36,565 nt of DNA from a virus, in IMG/VR virus record IMGVR_UViG_3300008219_003057, positions 1-36,565 of that record; one strand, given 5' to 3'. Positions 24,107 through 32,128 of the stretch are shown piece by piece. Every line of letters begins with the position of its first letter. Position 1 is the stretch's first letter. The notes beneath the pieces are model-generated. The model made no database searches. It saw only the letters and a program-made list of their open reading frames with translations, and had not been told where the DNA came from. A program made the translations under genes and the position numbers.

Positions 24107-25036
24107 ATGATGAAAAAAACATTATGGATGACGTTATTAATTTTGGCTAGTGTCTCTAGGGTATTTGCCGGTAATGCAGAACTCTATCAAAAGTTACAGG
24201 ATGTTTCTGTGACAGTGAAGGCTGGAAATGCAGAAGGATCAGGGGTTATTATTACTAGAGACGTTCCTATTGGAACAGACAGGACGGAAAAAATTAATTT
24301 TGTTTGGACCGCTGCTCATGTAGTAGATAATTTAAGATCTGTAAGGACTACAATTGAAGAAGGAATGCCGATAAAGATTGTTGAATTCAAAGATGCTCAA
24401 ATCATTAAGGAATTAGTAGAAAAGGGTCGTCGTGTTGGTGAAATTAAGATGGATGCTAAAGTTCTAAAATATAGCCACTCTGATAGTGGAGAAGACCTTG
24501 CATTGTTACTAGTAAGAAAAAGAGACTTTGTTGATCAAAACATTCTTTTTTATGAAGGAGATGATCCTGTACCAGTAGGCACCGAACTCTATCATGTGGG
24601 CAGTCTTTTGGGTCAGGTAGGTTCTAATTCCATGACCCGTGGTATAATGTCCAAGGTAGGAAGGGTGTTGTATTTAGGTACGGGTGATGGTGTTGTTTTT
24701 GATCAGACAAGTGCTCCAGCATTTCCGGGAAGTTCTGGTGGAGGAGTGTTTCTTACTGAATCGTCGGGAGAGCAAACAGGAAGGTATGTAGGAATGTTGG
24801 TGCGTGGTGCTGGCGAAACCTTTAATTTAATAGCACCGGTTAGACGTATGAGAAAATGGGCAAAAGAACAAAACATTTTATGGGCTATAGACGAAAACGT
24901 TCCCATGCCTTCGTATGAAGAAATTATCAAGATGCCAATAGAACATAGGGCTTCAGAAGAGCCAACAAGTATTAGCGAAGATGCCAAGAGATTTCCAGTA
25001 CTTCTGCCCAAGCCCAAACCTGAACCAAGCCAATGA
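24107..25036 (+). CDS. Second exported trypsin-like serine protease
   Basis: A 309-residue protein with a signal peptide (about 1-22, …SRVFA) and a complete chymotrypsin-fold triad: H71 (WTAAHVV), D130 (SGEDLALLL), S210 (PGSSGGGVF, the GxSGG motif). After the domain comes MRKWAKEQNILWAID and a Pro-rich C-terminal tail. Unlike the 762-residue protease it has no membrane segment. It begins three bases after the recombinase gene and overlaps the nuclease gene behind it by ATGA. Two start codons (24107, 24110) are equally good. Target unknown. Confidence 0.87.
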   Translation: MMKKTLWMTLLILASVSRVFAGNAELYQKLQDVSVTVKAGNAEGSGVIITRDVPIGTDRTEKINFVWTAAHVVDNLRSVRTTIEEGMPIKIVEFKDAQIIKELVEKGRRVGEIKMDAKVLKYSHSDSGEDLALLLVRKRDFVDQNILFYEGDDPVPVGTELYHVGSLLGQVGSNSMTRGIMSKVGRVLYLGTGDGVVFDQTSAPAFPGSSGGGVFLTESSGEQTGRYVGMLVRGAGETFNLIAPVRRMRKWAKEQNILWAIDENVPMPSYEEIIKMPIEHRASEEPTSISEDAKRFPVLLPKPKPEPSQ

Positions 25037-25458
25037 ATATTATTGACTTAGATGGTTATGCATATAAGTGGAAAATAGAACAACGCTTTATAAGAGCAAA
25101 TGATGCAAGGCCAAGATCTAAATTACACCTTACAGCTAGGTCTTTACTGAAAGAAATACATCCTACTTTACAAATTTGTGAGGAAGTTCCTGTACGGCTC
25201 AGAAAAAATAAAAAGGTGTTTGTTGATTTCTATATTAATACTGTAAAAACAGTCATAGAGGTTCATGGAGAACAGCACTATAAATTTAACACTCTTTATC
25301 ATAGCTCGGCACAAGACTTCATTAATCAAAAACGTCGGGATAATGATTTAAAAGAATGGTGTCAACTTAATAATCTCAATTATATTGAATTGCTATTTAA
25401 CGAGGACAAACACAAATGGAAAAACAGGATCTTGCAAGGGAACGATTGGCAAAGTTAG
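25033..25458 (+). CDS. PD-(D/E)XK/Vsr-like endonuclease
   Basis: The core FVDFYINTVKTVIEVHGEQH resembles the DFxxx…EVDGxQH block of Vsr/DUF559-type nucleases, with candidate metal ligands D65 and E76. It is followed by the QKRRDNDLKEWC helix typical of that group. 141 residues. It sits in the recombination operon right after the protease, overlapping it by ATGA. It may nick or resolve DNA during recombination or be a homing-type remnant; residue assignments are by eye. Confidence 0.62.
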   Translation: MNIIDLDGYAYKWKIEQRFIRANDARPRSKLHLTARSLLKEIHPTLQICEEVPVRLRKNKKVFVDFYINTVKTVIEVHGEQHYKFNTLYHSSAQDFINQKRRDNDLKEWCQLNNLNYIELLFNEDKHKWKNRILQGNDWQS

Positions 25459-25904
25459 ACAGTGTTTTAGATGAATATGAATCTACATTAGGACTTCCTC
25501 AATTTAATAATGAATTTCATGATGATTCAGCTAAGCAGTACTTACAGCTAACAAGGGGCCAAATTGAAAAACTTACACCTGAACAATGTGGTGAAGCAGC
25601 ACTGTTGATATCATCCCTAGCATTTCACATACAAAGAAGCTACAATAGGGAAGTGGCTCGTATCAATTGGGCCGATAGGATTTTAAAAAGCACCGTTGCT
25701 GGCAAAGAACAATCCTATAGAGGTTCATGGGAAAGTCAATTTAATCAAGCTGTAAAAGAGGATGGGTATACAACTAAGATAGCGGATATTAAAAGATATG
25801 CGCAACAACGAGCAGATCGTTTAACATACCTATCGTCTTCTATGAAAAATATGAGTGATGTTTTTCTTAACGTTCAAAGATCAAAAGGACTGAAAAATGG
25901 CTGA
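25416..25904 (+). CDS. Hypothetical helical protein
   Basis: The 162 residues are almost wholly helical (ERLAKLDSVLDEYESTL, EQCGEAALLISSLAFHIQRSY, IADIKRYAQQRADRLTYLSSS). The start lies 43 bases inside the nuclease gene, after an ACGAGG site, and the end overlaps the next gene. A recombination or replication mediator would fit its neighbours, but no family is recognised. Confidence 0.66.
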   Translation: MEKQDLARERLAKLDSVLDEYESTLGLPQFNNEFHDDSAKQYLQLTRGQIEKLTPEQCGEAALLISSLAFHIQRSYNREVARINWADRILKSTVAGKEQSYRGSWESQFNQAVKEDGYTTKIADIKRYAQQRADRLTYLSSSMKNMSDVFLNVQRSKGLKNG

Positions 25905-26319
25905 TAAAAAAGAGCTAGCAGATTTACTCAGTGGTTTATCAGAGGAAGAACTTTTTAATCTAGCAAACATTATTAGTAAGGCCACTACAAAGAAACCTAG
26001 AAATAAAAAACGAGCAGTCAAAAAAACTGCTAAAAAGAAAGTTGTAAAGAAAAAAGAACAGTCTGATTTTATGCATAGTCTTCGACTTAATCCGCAAGAA
26101 AAAGCAGAATTAAAATCCGCAGAAAAGTTTGATAAGGAGAAGGGGCTTGACAAACCAAAAGAAGGTGGTATAATGTCAAAAGGCCCCTTGTTTCAAAAGG
26201 TATCAATCAAATGCATAGAGTGCTCAAAAGAGTTTCAAGTATCTCCAGCTCTAATTCCACCCGAAACAAATCGCTTTAGATGTAATTCGTGTTCATGTCG
26301 AGGTCGTCCGCAGCGATGA
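25897..26319 (+). CDS. Lys-rich protein with C-terminal zinc ribbon
   Basis: An acidic helical start (MADKKELADLLSGLSEEELFN), a very basic middle (about residues 30-55, KKPRNKKRAVKKTAKKK…) and two CxxC knuckles near the end (IKCIECSKEF, RCNSCSCRG). The basic run is histone- or DNA-binding-like. Its length is 140 residues. It could contact DNA at the replication or recombination machinery. The specific function is unknown. Confidence 0.64.
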   Translation: MADKKELADLLSGLSEEELFNLANIISKATTKKPRNKKRAVKKTAKKKVVKKKEQSDFMHSLRLNPQEKAELKSAEKFDKEKGLDKPKEGGIMSKGPLFQKVSIKCIECSKEFQVSPALIPPETNRFRCNSCSCRGRPQR

Positions 26320-26329
26320 AAGGAACGAT

Positions 26330-26530
26330 ATGTATTTACTTACTTACGAGCATAAAGATGGTTATCCAATAAGACTGGTTTTCGACTCTGAGAAACAGGC
26401 CGAATATTGGGGGTTGGAATATTCTATAAAAAACAACAACTCAGATTATACAATTACCAAACAACATAACGTCCCAATATCTTATTTCGGAGGTGTTTCA
26501 GACTGGGGATTGACACCTACTGGAATATAA
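26330..26530 (+). CDS. Small hypothetical protein (66 aa)
   Basis: A beta-rich 66-residue protein (MYLLTYEHKDGYPIRLVFDS, EKQAEYWGLEYSIKN). An AAGG site lies at 26320-26323. It ends 21 bases before the helicase gene. It resembles small phage proteins of unknown function and carries no motif. Confidence 0.58.
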   Translation: MYLLTYEHKDGYPIRLVFDSEKQAEYWGLEYSIKNNNSDYTITKQHNVPISYFGGVSDWGLTPTGI

Positions 26531-26551
26531 TGAGTGTAAGGAAAAACATAA

Positions 26552-28003
26552 ATGCTATTATCTGATGCTCCTGCGGAAAGAGCAGTATTAGCCGGTATTT
26601 GCCGTTATAACTCAGCAGCATACTATGATGTAGGTGATTTAGTAAATACAGAAAGTTTTACTATTGAATCTAATTGTATGATTTATGCTTGTTTAAAACA
26701 TATAATGGAGAAAGATCCTAACACAACTATAGACTTGCCAACCATTTTATCGTCTGCAAAAGAGATTGGTTTACATGATTTAGTATCTAATAAAGAAGAA
26801 GTTCAACACCTATCTGCTATTATGAAGTTTCCCGTATTACTAAACAATGTACGGAAAATGGCTGCTAAAGTTAGGAAGCTTCAAATAGCGAGGATGATGT
26901 ATGATCAATTAGAATCCACTAAAGATAAATATACTAATGTTAAAGGTGACGAACCGATATCACAGATATTGGGTATTGCTGAAGAATCGATTTTTGATTT
27001 TGCTTCATTATTAAATGACAATGATGAAGCTCCACAAAAAGTGTTTTCAGATATCGCAGACAGATTAGATAGTTTAGCTGAAAATCCTATAGATCAAGTG
27101 GGAATTCCGACAGGTTTTGATCGTTATGATTTTGCTATTGGAGGAGGATTAAGAAGAGGAACGGTAAATGTGATTGGAGCAAGACCTAAAGTCGGTAAAA
27201 CTCTTTTTGCAGAAAATGCTGGAATTCACATAGCTCGTCATTTAAACATTCCAGTATTAAATTTAGACACAGAAATGGTACGTAAAGACCACCAAGATCG
27301 TGGCATAGCCATGTTAACAGAGGTTGCTATTAGCGACATCGAAACTGGTAAGTTTGCTGCTAACAGTTATAAAAATCAAAAAATAAGGGATACCGCTAAA
27401 GATGTGAAAGACATTCCTTATTATCACACCTCTATTAGCGGCAAACCGTTTGAAGATCAATTATCAATTATGAGACGGTGGCTTGCCAAAGAAGTAGGAC
27501 TTAATCAAGAAGGAAAAGCCAAAGACTGTGTTATTGTTTATGACTATTTAAAAATTATGGAATCATCTGATATTAAAGGAGATATGAAAGAATATCAATT
27601 ATTAGGATTCTTGATGACTTCCTTACATAACTTTGCAATTAGATATGAAGTTCCCATTTTAGCCTTTATACAATTGAATAGAGATGGTATTACTAAAGAA
27701 TCTACAGATACTGCTAGTGGATCAGACAGAATTATTTGGCTATGTTCCAATTTTAGTATATATAAATCTAAGTCTGATGAAGAAATCGCTAAAGACGGTC
27801 CTGAGAATGGTAATAGGAAGCTTGTACCTTTAATTGCTAGACATGGAGAAGGCCTTCAAGATAAAGATTACATTAACGTTAACATGATTGGAAAATATGG
27901 GAAATTGATAGAGGGTAAAACAGCATTTGAATTAGAAGACGGCACAAACTTAATTAGTAACGACCCGATGGAAATTCAAAATGACGATGTCCCCTTCGCA
28001 TAA
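26552..28003 (+). CDS. dnaB: DnaB-like replicative helicase
   Basis: The N-terminal ~100 residues match the DnaB helical domain (ERAVLAGICRYN, NCMIYACLKHIMEKD). The RecA-like motor has Walker A GARPKVGKT (209-217), the VLNLDTEM segment and Walker B CVIVYDYLKIM. Length is 483 residues, normal for DnaB. It unwinds DNA at the phage fork and is followed directly by the primase gene, whose start overlaps its end by 23 bases, so helicase and primase are produced together. AAGGA site before the ATG. Confidence 0.9.
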   Translation: MLLSDAPAERAVLAGICRYNSAAYYDVGDLVNTESFTIESNCMIYACLKHIMEKDPNTTIDLPTILSSAKEIGLHDLVSNKEEVQHLSAIMKFPVLLNNVRKMAAKVRKLQIARMMYDQLESTKDKYTNVKGDEPISQILGIAEESIFDFASLLNDNDEAPQKVFSDIADRLDSLAENPIDQVGIPTGFDRYDFAIGGGLRRGTVNVIGARPKVGKTLFAENAGIHIARHLNIPVLNLDTEMVRKDHQDRGIAMLTEVAISDIETGKFAANSYKNQKIRDTAKDVKDIPYYHTSISGKPFEDQLSIMRRWLAKEVGLNQEGKAKDCVIVYDYLKIMESSDIKGDMKEYQLLGFLMTSLHNFAIRYEVPILAFIQLNRDGITKESTDTASGSDRIIWLCSNFSIYKSKSDEEIAKDGPENGNRKLVPLIARHGEGLQDKDYINVNMIGKYGKLIEGKTAFELEDGTNLISNDPMEIQNDDVPFA

Positions 28004-29132
28004 GTATAAAGACCAAGCAAAACTTAATGCCATCACAGAGCTGACTGTACAACACTTGGACAGACTTTATGATTATTTCAATACAGAAATAGAATATAAA
28101 AATGATATTTTAATCAAGTCGTCATGCTTTATTCATGGAGGAGATAATCCTACCGCACTTAATTTGTACTATAATGGAGATATAAGAGTTCATTATAAGT
28201 GTCGAACACATCAATGTGAAGAGTTATTTGGGTCTTCGGCTATAAGTTTGATTAGAGGAGCCTTGTCTAAACAGAAGTATGGATGGAAGATTCGTGGAGA
28301 TAAGGAAGCTTCTTTTAATGAAACAATTGAATTTATTTTAGATTTTACTAAGAAAGAGTTTGAAAAATTAAAGGGCACACATAACAGTCTAGATGCAGAT
28401 AAGCTCAGATTTTCTTCTTTGGTAAATAGTTTTGACACGCCAGATGAGACCGACAATGGAATAGATGATGAATTTTATAGAGCTAGTGTAGATATTCCCG
28501 CTCAATATTATTTACAAAGAGATTATTCAATAGAAATATTAGATAAATATGGCGTTGGCACATGTAACAAACGAGGAAGATCTTTATATGAGCGTGCGGT
28601 TGTTCCTATTTATGGCGATTCTGGGAAAAGCATTTTAGGCTTTAGTGGTAGAAGTATATTTGAGCAGTGTACAAAATGCAAACACTATCACAACCCTAAA
28701 AAAGAATGTGGTTTTTTTCCAAAATGGAAGCACACTTCTGGCTTCAAAAAGGAAAATTGCTTGTATAATTATTGGAGTGCGAAGGGTAGAATATTAGAAA
28801 CGGGAGTTGTCATTTTAGTAGAATCTCCCGGAAATGTATGGAGGTTAGAAGAAGCCGGTATTCACAATTCCGTAGCAATGTTTGGAGCGCATTTAAGTCA
28901 AAATCAAAAAAAGATTATCGATTCATCTGGAGCTTTTTCTATTATATGTTTATTAGATAATGATGAAGCAGGCAAGAAGGGTGCAAAAAAAATTCATGAA
29001 CAATGTTCTAAAATGTATCGTATATATTTTCCAGAATTTCAAGGTAACGATATCGGAGACATCAGTGTAGATGTAGTTACTAATGATATCAAACCATTAA
29101 TTTCTAAAATAGGAGAAACTTATTATGGCTGA
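27981..29132 (+). CDS. dnaG: DNA primase, CHC2 zinc-finger/Toprim type
   Basis: Makes RNA primers for lagging-strand synthesis. The N-terminal zinc site is C49-x2-H52, then C74-x4-C79. The Toprim core has the Glu in VILVESPGNVW (E281) and the DxD in LLDNDEAG (D326, D328). A third cysteine group (CTKC … ECG, about 230-243) lies between the two, a possible second zinc site. At 383 residues it is shorter than bacterial DnaG (about 580) and lacks its helicase-binding domain. It overlaps the helicase gene and the following small gene. Confidence 0.88.
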   Translation: MTMSPSHKYKDQAKLNAITELTVQHLDRLYDYFNTEIEYKNDILIKSSCFIHGGDNPTALNLYYNGDIRVHYKCRTHQCEELFGSSAISLIRGALSKQKYGWKIRGDKEASFNETIEFILDFTKKEFEKLKGTHNSLDADKLRFSSLVNSFDTPDETDNGIDDEFYRASVDIPAQYYLQRDYSIEILDKYGVGTCNKRGRSLYERAVVPIYGDSGKSILGFSGRSIFEQCTKCKHYHNPKKECGFFPKWKHTSGFKKENCLYNYWSAKGRILETGVVILVESPGNVWRLEEAGIHNSVAMFGAHLSQNQKKIIDSSGAFSIICLLDNDEAGKKGAKKIHEQCSKMYRIYFPEFQGNDIGDISVDVVTNDIKPLISKIGETYYG

Positions 29133-29385
29133 TAATGTCACATCAGAAACTCAAGAAGATCCAGAAACACAATTCAACCAATCATTTCCACAAATATTAT
29201 TAGGTGCAGTAGAGGCTCACTTCGTGGCTAAACACTCACGAGCCGTTGCAAATCTTAATAACTATTTACAACATACTGTTGGGATAGGCGAACATCCAGA
29301 CATAGTAGCCGAATGTGCGAAGCTTTTTGAGGATTTGTCAGCAGCTGAAGGTGCTTTAGAAAGTATTAGGAAAATTTTGTCATGA
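29125..29385 (+). CDS. Small helical hypothetical protein (86 aa)
   Basis: Acidic N-terminus followed by a helical body (FPQILLGAVEAHFVAKHSRAVANLNNYL, CAKLFEDLSAAEGALESIRKIL). It overlaps the primase end by eight bases and the kinase start by four. AGGAGA site. Possibly a replisome accessory by position only. Confidence 0.6.
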   Translation: MADNVTSETQEDPETQFNQSFPQILLGAVEAHFVAKHSRAVANLNNYLQHTVGIGEHPDIVAECAKLFEDLSAAEGALESIRKILS

Positions 29386-30149
29386 GTCATACCCAAATCA
29401 TTGGATTTGCAGGACATAAACAATCTGGTAAAAACACTGCTTGTAACTTTATTTTAGCAACTAAACTGGCTGAGTTGGGTGTCAGTAAGAGTACTCGACT
29501 AACCGATCTTGGCGAAATTGAAGTTACAGATATACTTGACGAGACTGTATCTGGACAAGAATGGATGCCATTTAAGCCTCCTCATGTAGATGTGGAAAGT
29601 TTATTTGATAATGAGCTAGGTAAGTTTGTTAAAATATATTCTTTTGCCCAAAAACTGAAACAGCTTTGTGTTGATGTTTTAGGGCTTGACAAAGACCTTG
29701 TGTTTGGTAATGATCAACAGAAAAATACTAAAACACATATTAAATGGGATAATATTAAATCGTCTACTAAAAATAAGGGATATATGACAGTTAGGGAGAT
29801 TTTACAATATGTTGGAACTGATATGTTCAGAGGGTTAGATCCTACGATTTGGGTTAATGCTTGTATAAACCAAATCAAAAAAGAACAACCAGAACTTGCA
29901 CTTGTTTCTGATGTACGATTTGAGAACGAAGTTAAGGCCATTCAAAACGAAGGCGGTTATGTTATTGGCCTAACTCGAAGTCCGTTTAAAGAGCCAAAGA
30001 AAGACCATGTAAGCGAAACTGCCCCTGCCCAGTGTTTAGATATTTGTGATATGGTTATAGATAATGCTAGCCTATCCATTCCCGAACAAAACGAACAAAT
30101 ATATTTAGCTATTAAACATTTAAATAATATTCCCGACATTATAGTCTAG
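29382..30149 (+). CDS. Deoxynucleoside monophosphate kinase
   Basis: Phosphorylates dNMPs to dNDPs. It has the P-loop GHKQSGKNT (11-19), and a layout I associate with T4 gene 1-type kinases: FAQKLKQLCVDVLGL, MTVREILQYVGTDMFRG, WVNACINQIKK, then VSDVRFENEVKAI and a late VSETAP segment. Length is 255 residues, near T4 gp1 (241). It receives dTMP and other dNMPs from the salvage and synthesis enzymes in the window. ATGA overlap with the gene before. Confidence 0.85.
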   Translation: MSHTQIIGFAGHKQSGKNTACNFILATKLAELGVSKSTRLTDLGEIEVTDILDETVSGQEWMPFKPPHVDVESLFDNELGKFVKIYSFAQKLKQLCVDVLGLDKDLVFGNDQQKNTKTHIKWDNIKSSTKNKGYMTVREILQYVGTDMFRGLDPTIWVNACINQIKKEQPELALVSDVRFENEVKAIQNEGGYVIGLTRSPFKEPKKDHVSETAPAQCLDICDMVIDNASLSIPEQNEQIYLAIKHLNNIPDIIV

Positions 30150-30158
30150 GGGTAAAAC

Positions 30159-30569
30159 ATGCCAATTGAAGACACTTCTAAAACCATCATTGTTGATTGT
30201 GACGGTGTCATTGCAGATAAAAGTCATGGCGGACAATACCATTTAGCCGAACCTCTTACTCATGGCATAGAACAAGTTAATAAACTATACGACATGGGGT
30301 ACGATATTACATTGTATACTGCTAGATATGGAGACAGAGAAAAGGGTAGCATACATTTACAATATGAACGAGGATATAGAGAATGGACCGATTGGTTAGA
30401 AAAGCACGATGTTAAATACACACATGCTTTTATGGGAAAGCCCGGTGGCATTATGTATATCGACGATAAAGCTGCGAGAGTTGAAGGTGATAACCAAGCT
30501 GGATGGGATCAGGTATGGAGAGAAGTGGATAATTTACAAGGACGCGACCGCTATGGAAATAAGATATGA
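30159..30569 (+). CDS. HAD-superfamily phosphatase
   Basis: HAD motif I is VDCDGVIAD (D13, D15), motif II LYTARYG, and motif IV YIDDKAARV, all in a compact 136-residue, capless form like phage polynucleotide phosphatase or 5'-nucleotidase-like proteins. It probably removes phosphate from a nucleotide or nucleic-acid end. AGGGG site. Its stop overlaps the nuclease start (ATGA). Confidence 0.8.
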   Translation: MPIEDTSKTIIVDCDGVIADKSHGGQYHLAEPLTHGIEQVNKLYDMGYDITLYTARYGDREKGSIHLQYERGYREWTDWLEKHDVKYTHAFMGKPGGIMYIDDKAARVEGDNQAGWDQVWREVDNLQGRDRYGNKI

Positions 30570-31636
30570 TACCTATAGTATATTTTAGATCTTCATCGTT
30601 TAATTGTCACCGATTTTGTCCGATGCAATATTATCTAGAGTATACTTTGGGGTGGCGAGGACCGTCTAATAAAAAAGCCGATAAGGGCACCATAGTTCAT
30701 AAGGTTTTGGAAATTTGTGCTGTCGCCAAAAAAGCCTTACAAGATGGTAAGAAAATCATTACCGACGAGCATATAGGTCGTGTTAGCACATGCAACTACA
30801 AGCCTGAATATCTAGATAAAATTACAGCAAGAGTTTATAAGTATTATACAGCTCGAATCCTTCATCATCAGTGGACAGACAAAGACGCTAAAGATTGTCA
30901 AAAGTGGGTTTGGAAAGCTCTAGAGTATAACGATGGCATGTTCAATCCTCGCAACAGAGACGTAATTGATGCTGAACCACATTTTGATTTTCCAATAAAA
31001 AAAGGCTGGGCAAATTATTCCTATCAGATGGGTGATGAAAAAATCGAAGGATGCCTGAGTTTAAAGGGTACAATAGACTTAGTAACTCGACTTGATAACG
31101 ATACAATAGAAGTGATCGATTGGAAAACCGGAAGGAGATTAGATTGGGCTACGGGAAAAGAAAAAACACAAGCCAGTCTATTCAAAGATCCGCAGCTCAG
31201 AATTTATCATTATGCAGTCAAGCAGATGTATCCTGAAGTGTCCTCGTTTATTATTACAATATTTTTTATTAATGACGGAGGAGCATTTACATTAAATTTC
31301 CAAGACGAAGACTTAAAAGACACAGAAAGAATGCTTAAAAACAAGTTTGAATTTATTAAAGAAACAAATGATCCAAAAATTATTAGACATATAGACCCTT
31401 CACAATCATGGAAATGTACAAGGCTATGTCATCAAGGGATGAGTACTTTTGAAGACACACATGTACGATCTATAGAAGAACATCGTCCTAGACAAAAAAC
31501 TCCTTACGGACAACCCATGACTAAGTGTGAACAAACCAGATATATGATTAAAAAATATGGTATTGATTGGGCTACGCATAACTTAGCACACCCTGATCAT
31601 TCAATTGGAACCTATCAACCTCCGGGAGAAGTATAA
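30566..31636 (+). CDS. RecB/Cas4-like PD-(D/E)XK nuclease
   Basis: This 356-residue protein matches the RecB-family nuclease order: KGTIVHKVLE near the N-terminus, GTIDLV (D171), EVIDWKTG (D185, K187) and PQLRIYHY (Q210, Y214). It also has C14/C18 (FNCHRFCP) at the N-terminus and C284, C288 and C321 (WKCTRLC … TKC) near the C-terminus, spaced as in the iron-sulfur-stapled AddB/Cas4 group, in which one N-terminal and three C-terminal cysteines hold a 4Fe-4S cluster. It likely degrades or processes DNA ends in recombination. No Cas genes or CRISPR array are present. Confidence 0.82.
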   Translation: MIPIVYFRSSSFNCHRFCPMQYYLEYTLGWRGPSNKKADKGTIVHKVLEICAVAKKALQDGKKIITDEHIGRVSTCNYKPEYLDKITARVYKYYTARILHHQWTDKDAKDCQKWVWKALEYNDGMFNPRNRDVIDAEPHFDFPIKKGWANYSYQMGDEKIEGCLSLKGTIDLVTRLDNDTIEVIDWKTGRRLDWATGKEKTQASLFKDPQLRIYHYAVKQMYPEVSSFIITIFFINDGGAFTLNFQDEDLKDTERMLKNKFEFIKETNDPKIIRHIDPSQSWKCTRLCHQGMSTFEDTHVRSIEEHRPRQKTPYGQPMTKCEQTRYMIKKYGIDWATHNLAHPDHSIGTYQPPGEV

Positions 31637-32128
31637 ATGATTGAAATTAAAATTACTCCACAAATGAAAAAACGAGCGTGGACCAAAGCTAGGCAAATGG
31701 GTAAGCTTAGAAACTCTATTACTCGTGGCCAAGGAAACATAGCGGGATTTTTGGGAGAAGAAGTGGCTAACGAATTAATTAAAGGACAAGTTAATAATAC
31801 TTATGATTATGACATCTTATATAAGAATATTAAATATGATGTAAAAACTAAAAGATGTACGTCTGCCCCTAAAGATCACTATGAATGTTCAATTGCGGCG
31901 TATAACACTAAACAAAAATGCGATAGATATGCATTCGTTCGCATAGAGTGGGTTAATGGCAAATGGGGAAGAGCATGGGTATTGGGATGGTTAGATCATA
32001 AAGAATATTTTAATAAAGCCGAAAAACTCAATCGAGGAGATATTGATAGGTCTAATGGATATATGGTAAAAGCAGACTGTTATAATGTGCCGATTAATAA
32101 ACTAAGAAATTTTAGGAGAAGGAAATGA
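31637..32128 (+). CDS. Small PD-(D/E)XK-fold nuclease-like protein
   Basis: A 163-residue protein with GFLGEEVANELI (E41), YDYDIL (D57, D59), then YDVKTKRC (D68, K70), the expected order of a PD-(D/E)XK active site. The C-terminal part is basic. It lies directly between the RecB-like nuclease and polymerase genes and starts at the base after the previous stop. A resolvase or flap-type endonuclease is possible. Active-site mapping is by eye. Confidence 0.6.
   Translation: MIEIKITPQMKKRAWTKARQMGKLRNSITRGQGNIAGFLGEEVANELIKGQVNNTYDYDILYKNIKYDVKTKRCTSAPKDHYECSIAAYNTKQKCDRYAFVRIEWVNGKWGRAWVLGWLDHKEYFNKAEKLNRGDIDRSNGYMVKADCYNVPINKLRNFRRRK

Noticed and set aside
24640-24650. TATAAT inside the second protease gene
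   Set aside because: It lies in coding sequence with no -35 and no gene start close behind, so it is best seen as chance in an AT-rich genome.
30566-31636. Cas4 as part of a CRISPR system
   Set aside because: No repeats, spacers or other Cas genes are seen. The RecB-like fold is common in phage recombination nucleases.
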